DNA of 64,000 bases from Carnegiea gigantea (GCA_029747015.1 JAKOGI010000123.1:248001-312000), one strand, 5' to 3'; counted from the stretch's first letter, positions 1 to 15,500 are shown. Numbers and translations: made by a program. The notes: generated from the letters alone by a model not told the origin.

Positions 1-214
1 CTATAAAGGTAGTAGGGACCTCTACTAAGCTAAGGAGATTAGGTGACTCCATTAGTTAATAATGTTGAGAATTGTATTGCATTGAAATTTATGAAGGTAA
101 TGGAAATTCTATCTTTGTTAGTAATAAACTTATTCTTGTTGAATTATTTTTTTCCTTTTTTTTAAAGGAAAGAAACACTACTTAATTATGCGCTAAATTA
201 AATAGTAAATCAGG

Positions 215-1170
215 ATGTCGGAACAATCTGTAAACAACCCCCATAATGAAAGCTCCCAACAAGTCACCTCGCGAGCTTATGTTCTTTCCAAGATGTAATT
301 ACTTGATTAATTGACAAGAAAAGCTCCACAACCCGGTAACAACTATGGCCAGCCTGAATCAGATTACGGAAGGCTTATGGATAGGGTAGCAGCAAGAAAA
401 CCAAACTACTATGATGGTAAGGCTGACCCAGGCAAACTTGAAAATTGGATCGGAAATATGAAAAAAGTGTTCGATGTAGTGGAAGTTCCGACTAAGTGAC
501 AAGTCAGTATCGGTAGCTGTTACTTAAGTGGTAAGGCTGATGCTTGGTGGGGCACCATCAGAGGAAAATGAAATGAGCCCCGCTTTGATTGGGGCTCGTT
601 TAAGACCCTTTTGTGCAAAAAAATGTCATTACATCATAAAACGAAAGCTGAATTCCTTAATCTTCAACAAGACAAGATGTCCGTGACTGATTATGCTGCC
701 AAATTTGAGGAGTTATCAAGATTTGCTGCTGATTATGTTGCAACTGACAAAATGAAAAAGAACCACCTTGAGAGGAGGTTAAACTCCGGAATTCACCGGC
801 AATTAGGTGGTCATCACATAACCACTTATCAAGAATTATATGATCGGGCAGCTGACGTAGAGAGAGTAAACAATCTAACCAAAGCTACCAAAACATCTGG
901 TGATCATGCGGAATTGAAAAGAAAGTGGGATTCAAAGGGCCACAACTTCACTGACAATTCCAGTAAGAGGTCAGCAACAATAGTTGAACAAGAGGGATTC
1001 CATAAGGGTCAAGGAACCTTGTAAGAGGTGCAATCACCCAAGTCATGCTACTAGGACTGTAGAATGGGTACCATCTTATGCTATAACTATGCTAGTCCTT
1101 ACCATAAGGCTAGGGACTGTCCAAATAGGTGTAAGAAGGGAAGATCTGAAGGGGTAGCGTCAACTGGAAA
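215..1170 (+). pseudogene. Degenerate gag of a Ty3/gypsy chromovirus
   Basis: Coding remnants of a retrotransposon capsid (gag) protein. An ATG at 215 opens a 27-codon start that ends at a stop at 296. It is followed by gag segments at 311-499 and 611-1024, and then by a decayed zinc-knuckle region at about 1021-1130. The 611-1024 segment has the hydrophobic and charged pattern of the retrotransposon gag domain, including a YAAKFEELSRFA stretch. In the zinc-knuckle region a CYNY sits where the family normally has CxxC, so the knuckle is damaged. Several stops and frame breaks separate the pieces, so no intact Gag can be made. The 5' LTR and primer-binding site are not seen and probably lie left of the window. 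The pol remnants and 3' LTR downstream belong to the same element. Confidence 0.85.
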
Positions 1171-1221
1171 TAAACCATCATATTCTCATGGTAAGGTTAA
1201 CAATTTGGGAAAGTTCATGTC

Positions 1222-4200
1222 ATGACCAAAAAGAAAGCATCAAACTCTAGTACAGTAATCATTGATACCCTCTTTTTAAATGAACAACCCTTATATGCTT
1301 TATTTGATTCCGGCGCAATCAATTCTTGTATTTCTACATCTGTAACTTCTCGATTAGAATTGCTCTCTCATAAAGTACATGCAAACTTGTCTATTGGCCT
1401 TCCCACCGAAAAGACTATCGTATGTCCTCATATGTACAAAAATTGCCCTTTATTCATAGGAGGTGAAATATTTATGGCAGATCTTATTCAATTTGACCTT
1501 TCTGACTTCGACCTTATCTTAGGGATGGATTGGTTATCCGTCCACCAAGCCAAGATTGATTGTAGAAATCAGATGGTTTCTTTGAGCAGTCGGCATTGGG
1601 GCAAGGTGCATTTTAAGGGAGAACATAGCAAGAGTGATTTTAGGGTCATCTCTATTATGAAAGTTCAAAGTTTACCTAGGAAAGGGTGTACGGGGTACTT
1701 ATGCAGTGTTGAGGTCAAACCGAAAACTGAGCTAGATATTCAAAGCATTCCCATTGTATATGAATTTTTTGATGTCTTTCCTAATGATCTACCTATCCTT
1801 CCACATCAACGAGAAATTGACTTTGAAATTCACCTAATACCTGAATCCAACCCTATATCTAAGTCACCGTACCATATGGCCCTTGCTGAGTTAAGGGAGT
1901 TGAAGGTTCAATTAGAGGAATTATTAGAAAAAGAGTTTATTAGATCAAGGGCCTGTTCTTTTCGTGGATAAATTGAGTGGGTAAAAGAGTGAAATAGGTT
2001 GAAGTAGGTTGAGGTGGGTTGAAGTTAATATTTTTTTTCAGATGGGTTGAAATAGGTTGAAGTAGGTTGAAATGGGTTGATGTAGGTTGAAGTGGGTTGA
2101 AGTTGATATATTTTTTATGTGGTGGATTGAAGTGGGTTAAAATAATGAGAATGTAATTAACGTGCGATAATTTATGAAGTTATCGAAATTTTGTGGAATT
2201 TTTGTTAATTCTTTTTTATTTTTTTATTTTATTTTTATTTTCATTTTTTATTTTTTATATTTTTTATTTTTTATTTTTTATTTTTTTGGAATTTTCTGTA
2301 GCTTTTGTTTGGAATAAAACTAAAAAGATAAAAAATAAAAAATAAAAACAAAAAAATAAAAAATAAAAAAATCAAATAAAAAAATTAAAAATTAAAAATT
2401 AAAAATTAAAAAAATTAAAAAATAAAATTAAAAACTAAATACAAAAAAATAAAATTAAAAAATAAAAACTAAAAAATAAAAACTAAAAATTAAATACAAA
2501 AAATAAAAAAAATTTAAAAATAAAAATAAAAAATAAAAAATAAAAATAAAAAAATAAAAAAATAAATACGAAAAATTTAAAATTTAAAATTTAAAAATTT
2601 AAAAATAAAAACTAAAAAAATACAAAAATACAAAAATAAAACAATTCCAAAGTACGATGATTTACAAAAAAGTAGTATACTGAACTTTCTGGTGCAAGAA
2701 TGATTAAATCTCATATGATACTTTACAAATTATGAAAATTATAAAGGGGGTGGGTTAAAGTGGGTTGAAGTAGGTTGACATAGGTTAAAGTGGATTGAAG
2801 TTGGTATTTTTTTTTCATGTGGGTTGAAGTAGGCTGGAATAGGTTGAAGTGGGTTGAAGTGGATTGAGGTTGGTAAATTACAATTGACCCACGAAAAGAA
2901 CAGGCTCCAAGTGTCTCACCTTGGGGAGCCCAGTATTGTTTGTAAAAAAGAAGAATAGTAGTATGCATTTATGTATAGATTATTGGGAGTTAAATAAAAT
3001 CACCATTAAGAACAAGTATCCATTGCCCCGTGTAGATGACATATTTGACCAACTCCAAGGAGTCACAATTTTCTCCAAAAATGACTTTCGTTCTGAGTTT
3101 GGTCAACCCAAAAGACACACCGAAAACTACTTTCTGCACTAGATATAGGCACTACAAATTTGTCGTGATGCCTTTTGGACTCACTAATGCCCTAACAGCC
3201 TTCATGAGTCTCATGAACCGAGTTTTAAAGCCGTATCTTGATAAGTTTGTGGTGGTCTTTATTGATGATATATTAGTTTATTCACGAACCAAGGAGAAGC
3301 AGGAAGAGCACTTGGGAATTATTTTGCAGACCTTAAGGGAGCATAAGTTGTACGGAAAGTTGAAAAAGTGTGAGTTTTGACTTGAAGATGTTACATTTTT
3401 AGGGCACATAATTTCTAAGGATGGAATCAAGGTAGACCTACAAAAAGTTGAGGCTATAGCAAATTGACCTAGACCGAGTAATGTTACGAAGGTTCGAAGT
3501 TTCTTGGGCTTAGCTGGATATTACCGAACATTTGTGGAGAATTTTTCACAAATAGCCCTACCTCTCACCAACCTTATGAAAAAGGCCTCAAAATTTAAGT
3601 GAACACCAAAATGCGAAGAAGCCTTCTAAACACTCAAAGGCTGTCTCACCTCCGCCCCTGTTCGCGCCCTTCCTTCAAGGATTGGGGAGTTTTCGATCTA
3701 TAGCGACGCCTCTAAACATGGTCTTGGTTGCGTCCTCATGCAAATGACAAGGTCATAGCCTATGCTTCCCGCTAACTCAAATCTTATGAGAAAATTTATC
3801 CCACTCACGACCTTGAACCAGCTACAGTTGTCTTTGCCCTTAAAATTTGGAGGCACTATTTGTTCGGTGCCTCATGTCGAATTTACACATACCACAAGAG
3901 TCTTAAATACATCTTCACCCAAAAAGAGTTTAATATAAGGCAAAGATGATGGTTGAAATTCATCAAAGATTATGATTTTAACATTCGGCATCACCAGGGT
4001 AAAGCTAATGTTGTAGCCGACGCCCATAGCCGAAAGACCCGACATACTCTTAACGCAATCCTAGTAACTTATTATGCCATATAGAATGACTAACGAAAAC
4101 TTGAAGTTGAGATCATAGAAGAGGCAGTCTTATGAGTATGGAGGTGCAATCACACCTATTAGATGAGATCAAGAAGTGATAAATATCTTATCCTTATTTC

Positions 4201-5579
4201 GACAGGCTAAAGAGTGGTATCTCTAAAGGAAAATATCCCGGGTTTGTAGTTCGAGAAGATGGGATATTTAGCTGTCAAGGTTGTGTATGCGTGTCTGATT
4301 GCAAAGAACTTAACAAGAAGATAATGAATGAGGCTCACAACACACCTTATTCAATTCACTCAGGTGGTAATGAGATATATAAAGACCTTCGTCAAAACTT
4401 TTGGTGGAATAATATGAAGAAAGAGGTAGCAGATTATACATCCCATTGCTTAAGCTGTCAAAAGGTTAAGTTTGAACATCGTCACCCTATTGGGGAATTA
4501 GAGTCACTTGATGTTCCCATATGAAAATGGGATTCCATCTCTATGGATTTTGTGATGGAGTTGCCGACACTATAGGAAAAATGGACGCCATATGGGTCAT
4601 CGTTGACTGACTTACTAAGTCCGCCCATTTTATTGCTATTGGGGGGAATTGGGGAGCTGAGAGACTAGCGCACTTGTACATTAAGGAGATGGTCCGATTG
4701 AATGGTGTACCCAGTAGCATCATTTCAGATAGAGATTCTAAGTTCTTATCTCGATTTTGGCAAGAACTACAAAAGGCATTTGGGACCAAGCTTAAACTTA
4801 GTACTTCATATCACCTTGAGACAGATGCTCAAACTAAAGGAGTTGGCCAAATTCTGGAAGACATGCTCCGAGCATGTGTTCTAGACTTTCGGGGATCATG
4901 GGCTGAGTGGCTACCTTTAGTGGAATTCTCATACAACAACAGCTACCAAGCTATCATGGGGATGACACCCTTTGAGGCCTTATATGGGGGGAGGTGTTGG
5001 ACATCTTTATGTTGGAGCGATATTGATGAAGCTTTGGTAATCGGACCTCAAATGATACAAGAAACCACTGATAAAATCTGACTAATTCAAACTCGGATTA
5101 GAACAGCTCAAAGCAGGTAGAAAAGTTATGCTGATCAGAAAAGAAGACCATTAGAATTTGAAGTAGAAGACAAAGTCTTTCTAAAGGTGTCACCCATCAA
5201 GGTCGTCAAGAGATTTAAAGTGCATGGAAAATTGATTACGAGATTCATAGGACCTTATGACATTATAGAGAAGATCAACAAGGTTGCCTATTGCATAGCT
5301 CTTCCTCCAGAACTTTCTAATGTCCATAACGTCTTTCATGTCTCTTAGCTGTGAAAATACATCTTTGATCCTAGTCATGTCATTTGTCGCACACCCATTG
5401 AGCTCAATCAGGACCTAACGTATGTCGAGCAACCAATAAAAATTTTCCATCGTTGAGAAAAGATACTTCATAACAAGGTCATCCCACTGCTTAAAGTTTT
5501 TTGGGATAACCAAAATACTTCCGAGGCCACATGGGAAACGGAAGAAAACATGAGATCAGAGTACCCCCACCTCTTTTAA
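1222..5579 (+). pseudogene. Degenerate pol of a Ty3/gypsy chromovirus (Tekay-like), split by a MITE
   Basis: Broken polyprotein in the usual Ty3 order. The aspartic protease comes first, with a DSGA active site near 1308 and ILGMDWL near 1520. Reverse transcriptase starts near 1750 and resumes at 2911 after the inserted MITE. It has MPFGLTNA near 3170 and the FIDD catalytic box near 3262. RNase H lies at about 3690-4080, including a DAS motif. The integrase has an HHCC zinc segment (4291-4524) and a catalytic core (4674-5081, with SDRDSKF near 4727). A C-terminal chromodomain-like segment ends in [18 protein letters not shown] at about 5520-5576, typical of the Tekay/Del chromovirus lineage. 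Multiple TGA/TAG codons, some probably decayed TGG Trp codons, and frameshifts show that it is inactive. Lineage assignment rests on the C-terminal motif and LTR ends. Confidence 0.9.
1949..2907. mobile_element. 959-bp PIF/Harbinger-like MITE inside the Ty3 reverse transcriptase
   Basis: The terminal inverted repeats are GGGCCTGTTCTTTTCGTGG on the left and its near-perfect complement ending GAACAGGCTC on the right. They are flanked by a 3-bp CAA duplication (1946-1948 and 2908-2910). Removing the element plus one CAA brings the reverse-transcriptase reading frame back together, which supports the borders. Inside each end is an array of 10-11-bp units of the form GGTTGAAGTRGGTTGA (about 1976-2135 and 2745-2880), in the same orientation at both ends. 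The core (about 2160-2700) is almost pure A/T, with a T-rich block followed by an A-rich block that could fold back. There is no transposase, so it is non-autonomous. The 3-bp duplication and GGGCCTGTT-type ends fit PIF/Harbinger; the superfamily call is an inference. Confidence 0.8.
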
Positions 5580-5624
5580 AAAGGTAATTGTCATTATGGA
5601 GTTTTGGGGGCAAAGCTTTTTTTT

Positions 5625-5638
5625 AAAGGGAGGAAGGA
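5625..5638 (+). other. Polypurine tract of the Ty3 element
   Basis: AAAGGGAGGAAGGA lies directly before the TG that opens the 3' LTR. This is the expected position and composition for the plus-strand DNA primer of an LTR retrotransposon. Confidence 0.8.
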
Positions 5639-7368
<1,730 letters not shown>

Positions 7369-8945
7369 AGGAGGGACTAGTCCGATGTCCCAACTAATGA
7401 GTAGCGAGAGATCAAGAGCAACTAACGAGAGCAGCTGATGAAGTGGCGAGGAGAGAGAGAGCAACTGGGGAGAGTATTAGGGTTTCAACGTTTTAATATT
7501 ACCAAAAAAAAAACCTGCTGACTAAAAAAATTAACACTAAGTTGGGCTAACAGCTTGGGGGTGGGAGGGAGGTGGGTATATTAGGTAGATATTATTTCTA
7601 AAAATTTTACAATTTAAACTTAAATTTTAAATTTTAAATATTTGAAAAACTAGTCGGATCAGATTGAAAGTCGGATAGAATTTTATCCTTCTTACGAATC
7701 CAATTCAAATCTGACTTAGATTCGAATTATTTTTATCAGATTCAGATTCAAAATTCTTGTCTCGTATTCAAATTGGATAATTTTATTTCGGATTAGATCG
7801 GATCGGTTCGGCTTCGAATTCATATGTAACTGTTATCTCTAAAAAAGATAAATTCAAACCGACAAATATGTATAACCAAATATATTCAGCGCTTGAGTTG
7901 ATTTACTTACAACTCCTTACATTTCATTACATCTTCATACATCTTCTTATATATTTTTTGTAATATTCAACTTTTCATCCATTTTATTCTAATATTTATA
8001 TAGAAATATGTATATATTTTTTATATACTACCAATATGAAAAATCTTGTAACTTCTTTATGAATATAATATTTGGACAAAAATAAAAATGAAATTTAACG
8101 ATGAGAATTAATATTTGACTTTTGACATGAAGCATATATATCATTATAGAGAAAATAAGTCAGCATATTTAAAAATTGTAATAGAAACATAGCATTTATG
8201 TTTGAGTTGACATGAATCATGTATAAAAATACTCAAACTATAGGTGACGAAAGCGTTTCAGCTATTTCATATATAAGTTTATCCATGACAACTTGGTTGC
8301 CATCATCGTATAATTGAACATTAGCATTGAATTTAACTCCAAAATGTTTAATTCAAATAAGATTTCTTTTTTAGGATTTTATTCAATTTTGTTGAGAACA
8401 TTTGTTATTTTTTTAATTTGCTTTTAAGAAGGTGAAACTAATGTTAATATCTAAAAATAACTTCAAGTGCAGAACATATTTGATTGTACATACTTGTCGG
8501 CTTAAATTTATCTTATTCATATTTAATCGATTTATTTAAAGGTTTATTTTTATTAATTATATTATTTTAATTTTATTTTTTATTATCCAAAATGATAAGT
8601 GTAGAAAAATAGATTTTTATATGCAAATATAATTTGTTTAGTGATATTATAAAATTTATTTCATAAATATTAGTGATACACATAATTTATTTTTATGAAA
8701 TAATTTTTTCATAATTCATATATTAATGGCCAACAATTATACATACATGTCTAAAACTTATACTGTATAATTTTTAATAATTCAACAACTCCCTACATCT
8801 ATCTTTGCAGTTTCTTACAGCTCTTTATATCTTCTTACATCTTTTTACAATTTTTTATAATTTCTTAAATTTTCTTACAACTTACAGTTGCATCTTATCA
8901 TGAAAAAAAATATGTCTTTAATCTCACTCAAGTCACCATTATATA

Positions 8946-8998
8946 TATGTGTGTGCGTGTATGTGTGTGTGTATGCGTGTATGTGTGTGTGTGTGTGT

Positions 8999-9080
<82 letters not shown>
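8946..9080. repeat. Compound (GT)n-(TA)n microsatellite
   Basis: GT repeats, with GCGT and GTATGT interruptions in the first half, change at about 9037 into a pure TA run. It is a second CA/TA compound repeat, like that in the LTR but outside any recognised element. Confidence 0.95.
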
Positions 9081-9085
<5 letters not shown>

Positions 9086-9187
9086 TTGAGCGTGACACTA
9101 AATCAATTTTTAACAAATTTAAGTTCATCTTCAAGTCTGAGGGCTTAAATTTAATTTTTCAAATTTCATCAAAAGATTAGACTAAGG

Positions 9188-9320
9188 TCCTGTCCAGTAA
9201 AATTAGCTGTTTAGGTAGCAGATAGCAGTTCAGGTAGCAGATAGCGTTTTTAATTTAGCAGTTAGCGGATAGCTATTTAGATTAGCGGTTGAAACTATTA
9301 TATTTGGTAAATTTAACTGT
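9188..9320. repeat. Fragment of a MITE-like repeat with TAGC-rich units
   Basis: It starts GGTCCTGTCCAGTAAAA and carries four or five copies of an AGCAGATAGC / AGCGGATAGC unit. GGTCCTGT-type starts followed by short subterminal units are typical of non-autonomous DNA transposons. No matching right end or target duplication was found, so this is probably a broken copy. Confidence 0.45.
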
Positions 9321-9593
9321 AATGTTAACTGATTAATGTAAATTTATGATATAAAAAATAATTAATGTATTAACTTGAATAAAATACTAAATATTATTCA
9401 AAATATTGTTACTGAGCACGATCAAAGACTAAATTGAAAAGAATTTAGACAGAGGCATTACTTGCAGTTCCGAGTCAAAAGGGGGCCCATCTGCGGTCGC
9501 TAACCCAGCCCTTTCGTTCTTTCCTACCGGTACTCTCTGTCTCTCTCTTTACACTTGACAGCGCTCTTCAGAGACTTTCGAGCGTATCCGAAG

Positions 9594-12500
9594 ATGGACA
9601 TATTGCTGCATCCGAATCCACTATGTTCTCCTACAAAACTAAACCCTAACCTACTCTCCCCTCTTCAATTCCAGAGAATTCAGCTTCATCGTCAACGTCT
9701 CTTTCAACGGTCCTTAGTGAAGCAAGCCAGTGCTCGCTCTGAGCTCAATGGTAAGGTCAATGGCGCTCTTTCTGGTGAAGCTAACCCTCGTTTCATTGAA
9801 CGGGTATGTTTCTCTCTCTTCTTCTCTTGCTTGCCCGATTCTTTGTTTTATGCATTTAGGGTTTATTTCGTGATTAGTATGGAGTGCGAGCATTATTCCG
9901 TATTCAGATATGAAGCAAATTTGGGGTTTGCCCAAATGGAAAGTCGTATTGCTCCTTAAGAATTGTGATTAAGTTGGTGGAGGTTCGACTGATGGCCTGC
10001 TTGCATTGTGGGCTTGGCTTAACTCCCTTGAGATTGGAATGTGGAACTCAATACAATAAAAAGTTTGAAAAGCAATTGAGCATTTGAAGTTTGCTATTCC
10101 TACCATTTGTTGACTATATGGTTGTTGAATGTGAAGGATATGCGTGTTAAGAATCAAATTCAAGAATTCACTGATTCTGAATGTCTTTGCTAACCTTTAC
10201 ATCTGAAAATTGTTGAATTCTTATTTTAGTTCTTTTGTGGTACAAGTAACCACTATGTATCGTATGCTGGGGAGTTCGATTTTATGGCGTTCTGACACTT
10301 TACAATTAGAGAAATGGTCCTCACACTATTACAGAAAATCGTTGTCCATACTGCTCTTTGTATGATAGCATCCTGCATGACCTAGAGTTGTCAGCGATGG
10401 CTGATGGACCGTGTTGCATGGTAATTGGTATTAGGGAATGCTTGTGTCCCAAGCCAAAATGTAGTAATGAGCTCTTCTGAAAATTAAATAAAGGAAAGCA
10501 TCTCGAGTTCATTATATGACATGACAAATGCTGATGGGAGTTAACTGACAATAAGTCCTAGAAATAGTACATCTGTTTGGATTATTAAGATTTTCACTAT
10601 GAAATGAATAAACCTAAAGGCAAAGGAATACACCTAAAAGGCAAAGGAAATTGCGGGAATATGGTGGTCTTAGGGAGAATAGTACACCATCTTGCCCAGG
10701 CGTGATTTTTGGAGTATGTATTTGGATTGCAACATTGGTTACAGAGGGAGAACATCACGAATGTAGAGTTTTGGAACCTACATTTGTTAGATGCTTCAAT
10801 TTGTGTAGGTTAACTAGTAGTACTTTTTGGTATGAGCGTTTTGGATGGTTGTTGCAGAGATTCAAAATATATAGTATCTCAGGGGTGTGGTACCCGTACT
10901 ATGCATTTTGCCTCGTTGTACCCATGTCAGACACAACACTCAGGGATGAGACATTGTATACGTGCCGGACATGTATCCAAACTTTAAACTGTAAAGCAGC
11001 TAATTGGGAATATATGTGCTTGTTAGTGGTTGTTTTGATGGGTGGAAAACCTTTAAATTGATGAGATGTTCTTGAAAGATTAATTAGAAAGTTGAAACCA
11101 CAACTTTCACATGTCAACTAATGAGTCCTCATATTCGTGTTCAAATTTTTGACAGTGTCCCCTTGAGTTTCAACGCGTCTAATTCGTACCCATGCCCATC
11201 TCCGACATTTCATGCCCAAGTCCATGTAACATAGATCTCATGCAAGAAATGAAGCTACATTTGGTTACTTTTTGAATAATAGCCTCATAAAATGATTCTG
11301 GCTGGCTGCAAAATATGCCTATTAGTATATCCAATGAGATAGATACTGGTTTTCACAATTTGTGAATTTTGACGAGGGTTAGGGCATCATCATATCAGGA
11401 CGGCCTTGGCAAAAAAGTTGAAATTATAGTTTCTTGATTCTAGCTCATCATAGAGTGCCAATTGGAGAACAAAGTAAAAACTTCGCAAATGAAGTATTCG
11501 TGAAGAAAAAAGGTGACATATGGGGTATGAGGCTTGTTTATTTTCATGTAAAAACTAGCTAGAAACTACTCTTGTATGTAAAATCAATTAGTTAACCATA
11601 TATTACATGAATAAGAATCATATTTTATCAAGGTTCTCCAAGCTTATAGAATATCAGGAGTATTGGGAATATATTATTTCTAATTATTGAATTTTTATGA
11701 TGTTGGATGTTCATGTGACTAATGTATTATAGAATGAATTTGGATTATATATGAAATGAAGATGAAGATGGTTTCTGAGGCGATCCAGTGTTCGGTGGAA
11801 AATAAGCTTTAAAATTTATACTGCAAGTGAACAGTTTATCGCCGTGTACTTGGGGTGTCGTCCACTTAGAACAGGACTTAGGTTACCTAACCTAGTGTTA
11901 GATTGAATCTAGAGAGACGATGAGTAGGTTTGAGATAGAAGGAAACAAAGACTAGTCACTATTGTGGTCTAAAAATTTAGTTGGAGAAGGACTTGGGTCG
12001 GGGGATTAGTCGCTAGTGGCTACTTATGTTAGACATGAGTTCCCGAACTTGACTCAATTCACGAGTGATCGTAAGGGGGTGATTGGTTCGTTTAGGGCCG
12101 CCCAAACCTCGTTTCGGAGAGTAAAGGTAACCTTAATCCACGAGCCCACATATTTTCATGGAGACTCGAAAGTCAAGGTTGAAGAAGACCAGCTTGAACC
12201 TAACAAGGTTCTGAGTTATTTTCATATGCAATGCTTGTTTTCTCTTCTTCTATCCACATAGGATGAATACCCATCTCGTGGTGTGGTTATTCGCCCCAAG
12301 TATTGGATCGAATGTCCTTTCGGACATTTCATCGAACACTTGGTGGGTAGAGAATGAGACCCCTAAATAACTTGAAAATTAGAGCAAGGTAAGATTACAC
12401 CACGCTTATTATACCATCCTAACTCCTAATCCCCAACGCAAGTTGAGGAAAACTACTCACTAATCATCATTGTAATAATCCAACAATCACAATCAAGTAT

Positions 12501-15500
12501 GATTAAACAAACTAAGTAAAACCAAGTAAAGAGGAAAAGAGAGAGAAAGAAGAACAAACTTCAATTAATGGAATCAAGAATGAAAGTCTTGAAAATCTTC
12601 AATCAACAATAATTCAAGAACACTAATCTTCCCTTAATCTTAAATCAAACCTAAAAAGGGTTTAAAGTGCTTTTTACGAGAGTAAATTAAGCATAACCCT
12701 GAAATTAGGCAAAATGGGGTATTTATAGGCTAAAAACTGGGAAAGGGTGACGGCAACAACCTGAAGATGGCCTAGCAACAGCCTGTTGCATACGCGACGC
12801 CTGGCTGTCGCCGCCTCCTGTTTTAGGAGGACTTCCTACAGGCAGGCGAGGGCCAGGCTGTCGACTGTGCGACAACCGTCGCCTGTCCTGTGCCTTGAAT
12901 TTTTCACTTTTTCTTGCTCCCTTGCTCTCCTCGGACCTTTGTGTGACCAATCTTTGCTCTCGCGTTGCCTTTTTCACTAGCTGCCCTTCTTTATTAAATA
13001 ACTCAAAAATACCTACAAAAAGTCAGAAAGCGGATTAAACAAGGCAACGACGTTAAAGGAGACAAAACTTGTTCAAATCCCTCTAAATCAAAGGAGAAAC
13101 AGGAGGAAAAGAACCAAAAAAGGGGATAGGGAATTAGTCGAAATTGAGGTTTAATCATCCAGCTTTCATCCTTATCTTGGATGTTATGGACCTTATGGTT
13201 TTAAGCTTGCTGGCTATAAGACATTTCTTTATAACTTTATGTTGTGGTGTCCCAAGTGATGTAGTGAAGGTTATATTGGGTTAATGCTGACCTATCTGGT
13301 TTGCCTGGCCACTGTTCATATATCATTTGGAGTTCAGCGTATGGTTTTGGGAGGGCAGGAAGTTGTGTTCATAATCCTTATTTTGTTGTGGAGTATTAAG
13401 AAGGCAAGCTTTTTCAAGAGTCTGACCGAAAAAGTCTATCTGCAATTTAGGGTTGTGGTTAAGCAATTAAAGATACTTCCCCCCCTTGCTGTTGCCTTAG
13501 CTTAGGTGGACTCTAGGCCTGGGATGTTGGTTTGGCTTGGTTAAGGAGAGGCATTAGTAGGATGGAAATCTCGTTCCTGGGACAAATAACTACCAGTTCT
13601 TGTCTATTTGCTATTTGGTGGTCTATGTATCTTTCGTTGGTTCGTGATAGCTTCATATCGGTAGTAACAAGGAGAATTGTAATTTTGTTCTTCTCAAACG
13701 AGGATAACTTTATTCGATGTAATATTTCTTCTGTATCATCGAAAGGCCACAGTTTAGTCCTGTATGCGAAACAGGATTGAACTTATGATGATTTTTCATA
13801 AGTGAAGAATGAGAACTGCAAAGTCTATCAGTGCAACGCCTGATGTGGTGCCGCCTTCGTTTTCTGGGTTAAGCTTTGAAAAAGATTATCTGATCGGCGA
13901 TTTGCCATATATGTCTGTCTTTCCTTTTGTATGCACTGATGTGGTTTGGCACTATAGTCTCAATTTGCTTATTACTTTGGACTTCTATGTGTGCAAAACT
14001 GAACCCTAGTCAATTGATGCACCTTTCTTTTCAGCAAAAGGCTTTAGAAGCAGCGATGGATGACATAAATAGCTCCTTTGGAAAAGGAAGTGTTACAAGA
14101 TTGGGCAGTGCAGGTGGAGCTTTGGTGTACGTGTTCTTTTTGTAATTAATTTCTTTCTTCGCTATTCTGGTTCAGAAATAGTTGTCTTTGCTACCCTTTT
14201 GTCTTTTGGATCTGTCATCTGCATGGCTTGACTAGGTAATAAATACTTCGCTCTGTGAATGTGGAAATAGACAACAAAAAATCTCAGGATAAAGTGTGCT
14301 TGCCTTATATAGAATATTGGATTAGCATCATTTGGCATATGGCCAGGTTTGCTTCCTAGCCCAACTGAGGACATTATCATATTAACCTTTGCATTTTTAA
14401 ATTTTGATGCAGTGAAACCTTCCCAAGTGGATGCTTGACGTTAGACTTTGCTCTAGGTGGGGGCCTCCCAAAAGGAAGAATTGTGGAGGTATGATTTGTC
14501 TGGTTTCTTTCTTTCGTTGTTTGTTTATCTGTTTTTCGTTGGTGAAGGGTTTAAAAGTTGTCATAATGGATTTTTATCCAATCCTCTAACTGTCTAACTC
14601 TCTTTGTGTGAAGCACGGGTCTATGTCATCATGGTTTCAGGGAATAAATTGCTAAAATTGTATGTCCAATACACCAGTTCTTGAGCATTTCCCTAAATGT
14701 GTGAGGACATGATAGTTATTACCTTGTTGGTCATATGCAGATATCTCTGCAGAGCCCTGTTCTTACTTTTTGATTGGGAGTTTCAATTATCTTTGAGAGT
14801 GGAAAACAGGGGGTCGTCAATTTTGTGTGGATTATTCTACATAAAACCTCAAGTTCTTTCTCCTTTCTCCTTCTACTATAATTTATGCTTATAAGAATTA
14901 GTGCTTTTTTTTATTAAAAAAAAAAAAACAGATTGGTCAACTTATCCCTTCCATGGTTGGGACTCCCGCTCTACTTTGTATTTACTGGTTCATATTTTGG
15001 TATTGCTGGTCCTTTCGGTTTTTATGAAATAGTTGCTTCATCAATTGTTTGCGAGACTGATCTGAACTCTGGATCTACTTCTTAGCATCAGATTAAATTG
15101 GCAGTTAAACCTTTATACTGAACATGTAATTAATCAGTATTAGTCACTTCCCCAGGTGTTCAATCATTGTTTGTTTGCGTGATACACCATAATGCATCAC
15201 TGCATCGTCCTGGTTTTTCTGTTCCATATTCAGTTGTAGTTGTGGCGGAACTGCATTTACTAGATTTAATTGGTCTTCGTGCTAGGCAAAGACCTCAAAA
15301 TAACTGTTAAAAAAAAAAAATTTGAATTGTGTGGACCGAAAACTGAAAATTACAATTACAAGAATTGCAGCCTCTCCCTCTCTTCTGAGAACAAAAGCTG
15401 AGGACTAAAGCTGACTCTTCCTCTCTTCATGGCCTTCCCAGTCTTTTGCGCAAGATAGCTTCAATCCCTTTGTGCCCGCTGTTTCACTCTGATAGGATTT

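Larger units (their letters stand above)
7369..9593. other. AT-rich spacer between the Ty3 element and recA
   Basis: No gene is seen. There is an ATC/ATT trinucleotide run near 7211-7240 and a stretch of degenerate TCGGATTCAAAT-like units at about 7655-7825. Two similar ACATCTTCTTACA-rich stretches lie about 0.9 kb apart (about 7905-7955 and 8790-8885, same orientation) and may bound an old AT-rich element. The last about 110 bp before 9594 are CT-rich and suit a recA promoter and 5' leader. Confidence 0.5.

Noticed and set aside
8888..9180. Open frames rich in Cys-Val or His-Thr
   Set aside because: Pure translation of the GT/TA repeat.
12723..12980. Open frames on both strands in a GC-rich patch of recA intron 1
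   Set aside because: They fall inside the solo LTR and show no protein family features.
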